In this document: positions 5,680-11,884 of the stretch, piece by piece
How positions within the stretch are numbered: the stretch's first letter is position 1
Layout of the letters: every line of letters starts with the position of its first letter
NCBI GenBank assembly: GCA_937895465.1
Contig: CALAYY010000022.1
Span: 1 to 11,884, forward strand
Length of the DNA stretch: 11,884 bases
From: an uncultured Clostridia bacterium
GTDB taxonomy: Bacteria; Bacillota; Clostridia; Christensenellales; DUVY01
Direction: 5' to 3'
The notes under the pieces: model-generated
Databases searched by the model: none
What the model saw: only the letters and a program-made list of their open reading frames with translations
Told to the model about the DNA's origin: nothing
Translations under genes and position numbers: made by a program

Positions 5680-7833
5680 TTGGATGAAGTACAAAAGGTA
5701 AGCAATGAAGAAGAGATAATTTCTAAAATAAGGCATTACTATCCTACGGACAGTAAGATGCTTGAACATGCCTTTTTGTTTGCCAAAAACGCTCATTCCG
5801 CCCAAAAGCGTGATTCTGGCGAGCCGTATATAGTTCATCCTATGGGTGTTGCCGATATATTGATTGACCTTGGCATGGATATTACTACTATTTGTGCCGC
5901 TTTTTTGCATGATGTGTTGGAAGATACCCAAGTTTCGGAAGAAAAGCTTATAAAAGAATTTGGAACAGAAGTCTGTGAGCTTGTAAAAGGCGTAACCAAA
6001 TTAGACAAGATTATTTTCAAATCCAAAGAAGAAGAACAAGCTGAAAACTTTCGCAAGATGTTTTTTGCTATGGCAAAGGATGTCAGAGTAATTTTGATTA
6101 AGCTTGCAGACAGAATTCATAACTTACGCACTATTTCTCCTCTTTCAGCCGAACGTCAGCAGGCAATCGCCAAAGAAACCCTAGAAATATACGCGCCGCT
6201 TGCCAGCAGGCTGGGTCTATCTTATATAAAATGTGAGCTAGAGGACTTATCCCTAAAAGTTACCCATAGAGAAATTTATGATGCTCTTGTTGACGAGGTC
6301 AATTTAAAGCGTGCCGAACGGCAGGAAATGGTCAACAAGATAATAAAACAGCTTGTTGAAATTTTGAATGAACTGAATATAGCGGGAGAAGTAAGCGGCA
6401 GACCTAAGCACTTTTACAGCATTTACCGCAAAATGACCTCTCAGCACAAAGCCTTTGAACAGATTTATGACCTTACAGCTTTGAGAGTGATTGTGGGTAC
6501 TGTAAGCGACTGCTATGAGGTTTTGGGAAAAATTCATACTTATTGGAAGCCTGTTCCAGGCAGATTTAAGGATTATATAGCAGTTCCCAAGCCCAATAAT
6601 TATCAATCTTTGCATACTACCGTTATGACCAATTACGGCTCTCCCTTTGAAATTCAGATAAGAACATTTGAAATGCACAAGATAGCCGAGTACGGTGTTG
6701 CGGCGCATTGGAAGTATAAGGAAAGCCGCTCAGGTCAAAGTGATTTGGATGTCAGGATAGGTTGGCTCAGAGAAGTTATGGATATGCAGGGCGAGCTGGG
6801 CTCTTCAAGAGAGTTTTTGGAATCTGTTAAGGTTGACCTATATAGCGGACAGGTATTTATATTTACACCTAAGGGCGATGTTATAATCTTGCCGGAAGGC
6901 TCCAATCCTATTGACTTTGCGTATAATGTCCATACCGATGTAGGCAACAAATGCGTAAGTGCCAAAATCAACGGCAGAATTGTTCCGCTTACAACGCCGC
7001 TAAAAACAGGCGATTATGTAGAAATTATTACTTCATCCAATTCCAAAGGGCCATCAAGGGATTGGCTAAAATATGTAAAAACTTCAGCCGCCAAAGCAAA
7101 AATCCGCACTTTTTTCAAAAAACAAATGAAAGAAGAAAATATCAAGCTAGGCAAAGATATTTTGGATAATGATCTGAAAAGGCGGGGTTATACTGCGGCG
7201 CAGTTATTCAAACCGGCATGGCTGGAAACGATTATGTCCAGACTGTCGCTTACATCCATAGAGGATATGTATGCGGCTATAGGTTATGGCGGTATTAATA
7301 CCAGTCAGGTTTTGGTCAAGCTCATTGATTTTTACAAAAAAGAACAATATACTGCTACCAAAGAGTTTAAGACTGATGAGCGGGTACATGACGTCAATAA
7401 CGGTGTGATAGTACGCGGTCAAAAAGACCTACTTATAAGAATGGCAAAGTGCTGTACACCTGTACCAGGCGATAAAATTATAGGTTTTATATCTAGGGGC
7501 AGAGGCATAGTTGTGCATCGCACAAGCTGCCCCAACATAAAATCCATGGAAAAAGAACGCCTAATTGAAGTAGAATGGGCAAATGCCGAGTCCAAATTTT
7601 TCGCCAATGTTCAGATAATTGCAAGCGACCATTCAGGACTTTTGGCTAAGATAACCAATGTCTTTGCCGAACAAAAGCTGTCTATCGGGTCTGTTAACGC
7701 CAAGATTTCCAAAGCGGGTAAAGCAGTAATGAATTTAAGCGTAAAAGTAGAAAAAATAACTGACCTTGATACTTTGTTCCAAAAGTTAAGACAGCTTGAC
7801 GAAGTGGATGAAGTAAGGCGTATCACCAATTAA
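5680..7833 (+). CDS. relA: Bifunctional (p)ppGpp synthetase/hydrolase Rel
   Basis: This enzyme makes (p)ppGpp from ATP and GTP/GDP on starved ribosomes and breaks it down again, governing the stringent response. It has 717 residues. The N-terminal hydrolase domain keeps the HD pair (His77-Asp78) in FLHDVLEDT. The synthetase domain has GRPKHFYSIYRKM, the RFKD motif (295-298) typical of bifunctional Rel/SpoT rather than RelA, and Glu324 in PFEIQIRTFEMH. A TGS domain spans about 392-453, a Cys-rich zinc-finger region uses Cys591, Cys592, His613 and Cys617, and an ACT domain covers about 641-717. Both activities should be intact. The start is TTG at 5680, because upstream AGGT lies at good distance and the N-terminus then aligns with the family; the next in-frame ATG (5758) would cut into the hydrolase domain. 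The apt gene often found between recJ and rel is absent. Confidence 0.96.
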   Translation: MDEVQKVSNEEEIISKIRHYYPTDSKMLEHAFLFAKNAHSAQKRDSGEPYIVHPMGVADILIDLGMDITTICAAFLHDVLEDTQVSEEKLIKEFGTEVCELVKGVTKLDKIIFKSKEEEQAENFRKMFFAMAKDVRVILIKLADRIHNLRTISPLSAERQQAIAKETLEIYAPLASRLGLSYIKCELEDLSLKVTHREIYDALVDEVNLKRAERQEMVNKIIKQLVEILNELNIAGEVSGRPKHFYSIYRKMTSQHKAFEQIYDLTALRVIVGTVSDCYEVLGKIHTYWKPVPGRFKDYIAVPKPNNYQSLHTTVMTNYGSPFEIQIRTFEMHKIAEYGVAAHWKYKESRSGQSDLDVRIGWLREVMDMQGELGSSREFLESVKVDLYSGQVFIFTPKGDVIILPEGSNPIDFAYNVHTDVGNKCVSAKINGRIVPLTTPLKTGDYVEIITSSNSKGPSRDWLKYVKTSAAKAKIRTFFKKQMKEENIKLGKDILDNDLKRRGYTAAQLFKPAWLETIMSRLSLTSIEDMYAAIGYGGINTSQVLVKLIDFYKKEQYTATKEFKTDERVHDVNNGVIVRGQKDLLIRMAKCCTPVPGDKIIGFISRGRGIVVHRTSCPNIKSMEKERLIEVEWANAESKFFANVQIIASDHSGLLAKITNVFAEQKLSIGSVNAKISKAGKAVMNLSVKVEKITDLDTLFQKLRQLDEVDEVRRITN

Positions 7834-7844
7834 CAGGAATATTA

Positions 7845-8459
7845 ATGAAAACTATCACTATAACAACCGATATTTTAAAAAGCAAAACATATATTATAAT
7901 ATTACAAAACTCTGCGATTTTGATTGACCCGTCAGGCACTCAAAAAACATATGATAAAATTCAGAGTGTTTTAAAAGAAGAAAACAAACCGCTAAGTGCG
8001 GTGTTTTTTACTCACGGTCATTTTGACCATATAGCTTTGGGTCATAAGTATAAAGGGATTGCCCCTATCTATATCCACAAAAACGATAACCACATGTTAT
8101 ATACTGATAGTAATTTTGGGGCTTTTTTTGGTTATGATATAAAACCCTTTGAAGCGGACAATAATCTTAACGGAAAAGAAGAGATAATGATTGACGGTAT
8201 CAAGATTAAGGTTTTGCATACACCTGGTCACAGTCAAGGGTCAGTTTGCTATATTATTGAAAACTGCATTTTTTCTGGCGATACTTTGTTTAAAAACAGT
8301 ATAGGCAGAACGGACTTAGACGGCGGCAGTTCTCTAGATATGAAAAAATCCCTTAACGCCTTGTTTTCTTTATCGGAGGATTATATTGTTTATCCTGGAC
8401 ACGGTGCGCCTACAACATTAAGATATGAACAAGACAACAACCCATACATTAAAATATAG
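7845..8459 (+). CDS. MBL-fold hydrolase, glyoxalase II-like
   Basis: A 204-residue metallo-beta-lactamase-fold hydrolase of the small glyoxalase II-like group (YqgX/YcbL type), probably cytoplasmic, with two metal ions. The metal-binding signature is complete: THGHFDH (His57, His59, Asp61, His62), His129 in HTPGHSQGS, Asp146 in SGDTLF and His186 in YPGHG. The typical IGRTDL motif follows the Asp. It lacks the C-terminal domain of true glyoxalase II, so the substrate is probably another thioester or is unknown. It begins 11 bases after rel with CAGGAA as ribosome site, and the same gene commonly sits between rel and hemZ in Clostridia. Its last 35 bases overlap the next gene in another frame. 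Confidence 0.92.
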   Translation: MKTITITTDILKSKTYIIILQNSAILIDPSGTQKTYDKIQSVLKEENKPLSAVFFTHGHFDHIALGHKYKGIAPIYIHKNDNHMLYTDSNFGAFFGYDIKPFEADNNLNGKEEIMIDGIKIKVLHTPGHSQGSVCYIIENCIFSGDTLFKNSIGRTDLDGGSSLDMKKSLNALFSLSEDYIVYPGHGAPTTLRYEQDNNPYIKI

Positions 8460-9870
8460 CATTAATATACCTGAAATTTTACCTGACCTAGAAGATATAG
8501 TCAGGCTGTTTTTCAAAGATTACAAACGCTGTGATGAAGGTCAAAAGTATCTAATTCAAACAATAGAATTTTTGGACGGTAAAGTTTTTAGTATAATCAA
8601 AACAGATATTGCATGTCCCTATGATTTTTCGGACAGTGAGCCGTTTTTATATACGGAAAAAAGCTTAGAATATTTCAAATATCTCAAAAGATTCTCAAAG
8701 AACGCTCTTTATAAGGCTTTAAAGCGCCTTACTGGCGTTAGCTTGCCTTGGGGCAGCCTTACAGGCATTCGCCCTACTAGACTTGCTTACGAGTTAAAAG
8801 AAAGCTCTTTAAGCGATGAATTAATACCCAACGCACTCAAAAAAAGCTTTGATATTTCCAAGCCAAAACTAGAACTTTTGATTAAGATTTTGCATGCCCA
8901 AGAGGATATATATACTGTTGACCAGCATGCTGTTAATCTATATGTCAATATACCTGTATGTACCTCAAGGTGCAGTTATTGCTCATTTATTTCGTCCGAA
9001 TTAAAAAGATGTGAGCATCTATTGGATAAATACAGCCAGTTGGTAGCAGAAGAAATAAAGTTGTGCCTTGATTTGATACAGTCAAAAGATAAATATATAA
9101 GGAGTGTCTATATAGGCGGCGGCACACCTACAGCGTTAAACGCAGAACAGTTGGAAAAAATCCTGTCCGTTATCCCCAAAGACACCTTAGAATTTACGGT
9201 AGAAGCAGGCAGACCAGATACAATAACAAAAGAAAAATTAGATTTATTACATGCGCACAATGTCAGCAGAATAAGCATTAATCCTCAATCTTTTTCGAAA
9301 ACAGTGCTTGACGCTATAGGAAGAGGACATACGGTAGATGATTTTTATATTGCATACCGCTTAGCTAGGGATAATTATAATTTTTCTATCAATATGGATT
9401 TGATTGCAGGATTGCCCAAGGATACTATGCAGGATTTTATGCAATCTGTTAATAAAACTATTGAATTAAGACCCGATAATATTACAGTGCATACACTTTC
9501 GTTAAAGAGCGGTTCGGTTTTAAAACAACAGGAATACAATAATTTTGAAATGATAGAGGATATGGTTAATTTTGCATATAAAACTATAATCGGCTCAGGC
9601 TATATGCCGTATTATCTTTACCGTCAAAAAAATATGCTGGGAAACTTAGAAAACACAGGGTATTGTTTGCCCAAAAAGCAATGTGTTAATAATATAGACA
9701 CTATGGAAGAAAGTATATCTGTAATAGCTTGCGGTGCAGGTGCAATTTCCAAACGGCTTTTTGGCGGCGGCAAAATTGTACGCAGTGCCAATGTTAAGAA
9801 TATTGACGATTATATTAACCGTTTTGACGAGATGAAAAAAAGAAAAGAAAATTTATTTTTAAAACCATAA
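8425..9870 (+). CDS. hemZ: HemZ-family radical SAM protein
   Basis: A 481-residue radical SAM enzyme of the HemN-like HemZ group, annotated as oxygen-independent coproporphyrinogen III oxidase/dehydrogenase. The 4Fe-4S cluster motif is C179-TSR-C183-SY-C186, followed by the SAM-binding glycine run GGGTPT from 231. The N-terminal 150 residues carry the HemZ hallmark SLTGIRPTRLAYEL, and the C-terminal part the hallmark MLGNLENTGY and ACGAGAISK, which separates it from HemN and HemW. The ATG at 8425 lies inside the hydrolase gene and lacks a strong ribosome site, so translation may be coupled; the predicted N-terminus fits the family. Whether it makes heme is uncertain: many anaerobes carry this gene without a full heme pathway, and no other heme gene lies in the window. 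Confidence 0.9.
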   Translation: MNKTTTHTLKYSINIPEILPDLEDIVRLFFKDYKRCDEGQKYLIQTIEFLDGKVFSIIKTDIACPYDFSDSEPFLYTEKSLEYFKYLKRFSKNALYKALKRLTGVSLPWGSLTGIRPTRLAYELKESSLSDELIPNALKKSFDISKPKLELLIKILHAQEDIYTVDQHAVNLYVNIPVCTSRCSYCSFISSELKRCEHLLDKYSQLVAEEIKLCLDLIQSKDKYIRSVYIGGGTPTALNAEQLEKILSVIPKDTLEFTVEAGRPDTITKEKLDLLHAHNVSRISINPQSFSKTVLDAIGRGHTVDDFYIAYRLARDNYNFSINMDLIAGLPKDTMQDFMQSVNKTIELRPDNITVHTLSLKSGSVLKQQEYNNFEMIEDMVNFAYKTIIGSGYMPYYLYRQKNMLGNLENTGYCLPKKQCVNNIDTMEESISVIACGAGAISKRLFGGGKIVRSANVKNIDDYINRFDEMKKRKENLFLKP

Positions 9871-9922
9871 TTATTATAATGTTGTTTTTGACATAATAAT
9901 AAAGCAAGGGCAAGTTATTTAT

Positions 9923-9951
9923 TTTACTTCCGCTTGACCTTATGATATACT
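9923..9951 (+). promoter_or_regulatory. Extended -10 promoter of rpsO-pnp
   Basis: A -35 box TTTACT (9923-9928) and -10 box TATACT (9946-9951) are 17 bases apart, and TGA directly before the -10 makes an extended -10 element. Transcription would start near 9958, about 80 bases before the rpsO ATG. No convincing terminator separates hemZ from this site, so read-through from the upstream cluster is possible. Confidence 0.7.
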
Positions 9952-9957
9952 CTTAAT

Positions 9958-10038
9958 CGATACCAAAACTTGGTTTTGCGGATACTCCGCGCAATACTCA
10001 GTTTTTGGATAATTTTTAATTTATCTTGGAGGATAAAA
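9958..10038 (+). promoter_or_regulatory. rpsO leader, candidate S15 autoregulatory element
   Basis: The predicted 80-base leader can fold into a 5-bp GC hairpin (9978-9982 with 9986-9990, loop TAC). A longer outer pairing of CCAAAAC (9963-9969) with GTTTTTGG (10001-10008) would enclose it, with one bulged base. An alternative small hairpin (9962-9966 with 9970-9974) competes with the outer stem. Ribosomal protein S15 is known to repress its own mRNA through leader structures in several bacteria, including Firmicutes. Assignment here is inference from position and folding, not from a matched family. Confidence 0.4.
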
Positions 10039-10302
10039 ATGGATAAGACATTAAAACAGGAAATAATCTCTAAATATGCGAGAAAAGAAGGAGATACAGG
10101 CTCACCTGAAGTTCAGATTGCATTGCTTACCGAAAGAATCAATCATCTCAATGAACACCTGAGCATTCACAAAAAGGACCACCACTCAAGACGCGGACTG
10201 TTACAATTAGTCGGTACAAGAAGGAGTCTTTTAAACTATCTCAAAAAAGTTGATATAGACCGTTATAGAGATATAATCGAAAAATTAGATATAAGAAAAT
10301 AA
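10039..10302 (+). CDS. rpsO: 30S ribosomal protein S15
   Basis: A small ribosomal subunit protein of 87 residues (the family usually has 88-89) that binds the central domain of 16S rRNA and helps assemble the platform. The family signature is clear: KEGDTGSPEVQIALLTERI, then HLNEHLSIHKKDHHSRRGL, then LVGTRRSLLNYLKK and DIDRYRDIIEKLDIRK. The ATG at 10039 is preceded by GGAGG (10028-10032) with six bases between, so it is preferred over an in-frame TTG at 9970 that would add 23 residues foreign to the family. It is followed by pnp, the common gene order in many bacteria. Confidence 0.97.
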   Translation: MDKTLKQEIISKYARKEGDTGSPEVQIALLTERINHLNEHLSIHKKDHHSRRGLLQLVGTRRSLLNYLKKVDIDRYRDIIEKLDIRK

Positions 10303-10308
10303 TGTTAG

Positions 10309-10339
10309 TAATAAGGGCGGGGTATCGCCCTTATTATTT
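10309..10339 (+). terminator. rpsO-pnp intergenic hairpin
   Basis: A perfect 11-bp stem (10309-10319 with 10326-10336) has a 6-base loop and is followed by only three T. The GC core GGGCG/CGCCC is strong. It may be a partial terminator that sets the S15:PNPase ratio, or an RNA-processing and stability structure. In E. coli the corresponding gap holds both a terminator and an RNase III site used in pnp autoregulation, but conservation here is not shown. Confidence 0.55.
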
Positions 10340-10359
10340 GTTGGAGGACTAGAAGAAGT

Positions 10360-11884
10360 ATGGAATTAGGACAAGTTTTTAAGACAGAGGTAGCAGGAAG
10401 AGAATTATCAGTTGAAGTCGGAAAATACGCAGAGCTTAGTAATGGCGCATGTGTTATAAGATGCGGCGATACTGTTGTAATGACTAATGTTACAATGTCC
10501 GATACCCCCAGAGACGGAATAGATTTTTTTCCGTTAGGAGTAGATTTTGAAGAAAAAATGTATAGCATTGGAAAAATCCCGGGAGGTTTTAAAAGGCGTG
10601 AAGGCCGTGCAAGCGATAAAGCAATTTTGACCAGCAGGCTTATTGACAGACCATTAAGACCGCTTTTTCCCAAAGGGTTTTTCAACGATGTTGCAGTAGT
10701 TTGTACTGTGCTTTCAGTAGATACCAATATACCGCCCGAAGTTTATGCAATGATAGGTTCATCTGTGGCTTTGTCCATATCAGATATACCTTTTTATGGA
10801 CCTACAGGCTCAGTAGTAGTAGGATATGTTGACGGTCAATATGTCATCAATCCCGATAACGCAGCCCGTGCAAAATCCAAAATGCATTTAAATGTAAGCG
10901 GAACAAAAGACGCAATAATGATGGTAGAAGCCGGAGCAGAAATTGTAAGCGAACAGGTAATGTTAGACGGAATTTTGTTAGCTCATGAAGAAATCAAAAA
11001 GATCGTAGCTTTTCAGGAAGAAATCATTAAGGCAGTAGGCAAGCCCAAAAAGCAGATTGCTTATTATGAAATTCCTGAAGAAATTAACACCGCAGTAAGA
11101 GAATACGCTGACAAAATGCTTTCTGAAGCACTTGATACTTTTGACAGGGCAACAAGACAGGATAATGAAGATGCTGTCAAGAAAAATGTTTTGGAGCATT
11201 TCAAAGAAATATATCCTGACAAAAACCGTGAAATCAATGATGTCTTATATTATATGACCAAAGAAAAAATCAGAACAAGGATTTTGAATGACGGAGTACG
11301 TCCTGACGGCAGAAACCTTACAGAAATCAGAAAAATTTGGTGTGAAACTTCAATTTTGCCCAGAGTACACGGCAGTGCAGTATTTACAAGAGGACAGTCT
11401 CAAGCACTATCAACCGCTACTTTGGGAACAATCAGCGATGTTCAAAAGTTAGAGGGCTTAGATGACGAAGCATTCAAAAGATATATGCATCATTACAACT
11501 TCCCGCCTTATTCTACAGGCGAGGCAAAACCCCTAAGAAGCCCCGGAAGAAGAGAAATTGGACACGGAGCATTGGCAGAGCGTGCTTTGGAAGCCGTTAT
11601 TCCGCCCGAAGCAGAATTTCCTTATGCTATAAGAACAGTAAGTGAAATTTTAAGCTCCAATGGTTCAACTTCTCAGGCTAGTGTTTGCGGCTCATGTCTT
11701 GCACTTATGGATGCAGGTGTGCCCCTAAAAGCTCCTGTTGCAGGTATTGCAATGGGTCTTATAAAAAACGAAGACAGTCATCAAGTTGCTGTTTTGTCTG
11801 ATATACAAGGCTTAGAAGATTTCTTAGGTGATATGGACTTTAAGGTTGCAGGTACATCTGAAGGCATTACCGCAATTCAGATGG
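10360..11884 (+). CDS. pnp: Polyribonucleotide nucleotidyltransferase, 3' end cut off
   Basis: PNPase degrades RNA 3' to 5' by phosphorolysis, releasing nucleoside diphosphates, as a trimer in RNA decay. The window contains the first 508 codons, open to the right edge; a full protein has about 700 residues, so the end of the second RNase PH core and the KH and S1 domains lie outside. The first RNase PH-like core shows DFFPLGVDFEEKMYSIGKIP, GRASDKAILTSRLIDRP and LRPLFPKGF. An all-helical linker follows, then the second core with RVHGSAVFTRGQSQ, NFPPYSTGEAKP, SSNGSTSQASVCG (Ser436 to Ser438, phosphate site) and GDMDFKVAGT (Asp491, Asp493, catalytic region). The ATG at 10360 has GGAGG at 10343-10347, 12 bases away, slightly long. 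Confidence 0.96.
   Translation, partial: MELGQVFKTEVAGRELSVEVGKYAELSNGACVIRCGDTVVMTNVTMSDTPRDGIDFFPLGVDFEEKMYSIGKIPGGFKRREGRASDKAILTSRLIDRPLRPLFPKGFFNDVAVVCTVLSVDTNIPPEVYAMIGSSVALSISDIPFYGPTGSVVVGYVDGQYVINPDNAARAKSKMHLNVSGTKDAIMMVEAGAEIVSEQVMLDGILLAHEEIKKIVAFQEEIIKAVGKPKKQIAYYEIPEEINTAVREYADKMLSEALDTFDRATRQDNEDAVKKNVLEHFKEIYPDKNREINDVLYYMTKEKIRTRILNDGVRPDGRNLTEIRKIWCETSILPRVHGSAVFTRGQSQALSTATLGTISDVQKLEGLDDEAFKRYMHHYNFPPYSTGEAKPLRSPGRREIGHGALAERALEAVIPPEAEFPYAIRTVSEILSSNGSTSQASVCGSCLALMDAGVPLKAPVAGIAMGLIKNEDSHQVAVLSDIQGLEDFLGDMDFKVAGTSEGITAIQM

Noticed and set aside
5632..5931. Minus-strand reading frame across the recJ-rel junction
   Set aside because: Both overlapping + strand genes are certain and the frame has no recognisable motif.
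6304..6708. Minus-strand reading frame of 134 residues within rel
   Set aside because: It lies entirely opposite the conserved synthetase domain and shows no family resemblance.
6951..7169. Second + strand frame inside rel, possible programmed frameshift
   Set aside because: rel is continuous with all domains intact through this segment, so no frameshift is needed; the frame is lysine-rich noise.
9870..9900. AT-only inverted repeat after hemZ as terminator
   Set aside because: The 8-bp stem has no G/C pairs and is followed by AAAGC rather than a T-run.
9934..9939. TTGACC as -35 box for rpsO
   Set aside because: The -10 candidate at 9946 is only six bases away and the sequence 17 bases downstream (TCGATA) is poor; TTTACT at 9923 has ideal spacing.
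9970..10038. TTG start adding 23 residues to S15
   Set aside because: S15 is normally 88-89 residues, and GGAGG lies six bases before the ATG at 10039.
10305..10727. Minus-strand reading frame of 140 residues
   Set aside because: It is the reverse shadow of the well-conserved start of pnp; no similarity or ribosome site supports it.

Overview
The window is AT-rich chromosomal DNA, almost certainly from a low-GC Gram-positive anaerobe of the Clostridia (Bacillota). The evidence is the Clostridia/Bacillus-type RecJ with a C-terminal extension, a bifunctional Rel-type (p)ppGpp enzyme directly after recJ, a HemZ-type radical SAM protein, Shine-Dalgarno-led genes and Sec/lipobox lipoproteins with BspA-like and InlB-type repeats, which are common in gut Clostridia. 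The genus cannot be told from the sequence alone.

Layout. Positions 1-739 hold no credible protein gene, but contain a cluster of inverted repeats and hairpins (several terminator-like) and an AT-rich leader with a strong ribosome-binding site followed by a two-codon reading frame. Positions 740-3073 hold three tandem paralogous lipoprotein genes on the + strand. All three share the signal peptide and a C-terminal InlB/Listeria-Bacteroides repeat, while the central BspA-like region differs between copies. A leftover intergenic junction without a following gene, a terminator and a good sigma-A promoter separate them from the housekeeping block.

Positions 3309-9870 form a compact + strand cluster: recJ (ssDNA exonuclease), a Rel/SpoT homologue, a glyoxalase II-like metallo-beta-lactamase-fold hydrolase, and a HemZ-family radical SAM protein that overlaps the hydrolase gene by 35 bases. 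Gaps are 7-11 bases or negative, so they are probably one transcript. The apt and dtd genes often found beside rel in related bacteria are missing from this cluster.

Positions 9871-11884 contain an extended -10 promoter, a structured leader (candidate S15 autoregulatory element), rpsO (ribosomal protein S15), a strong hairpin, and pnp (PNPase), which runs off the right edge. rpsO-pnp is a classic translation/RNA-decay pair.

The core genes are conventional. The parts that look least ordinary are the lipoprotein array, whose copies form a mosaic suggestive of recombination or gene conversion, and the hairpin-rich DNA to its left. I found no CRISPR array, transposase, tRNA, rRNA or clear defence system.
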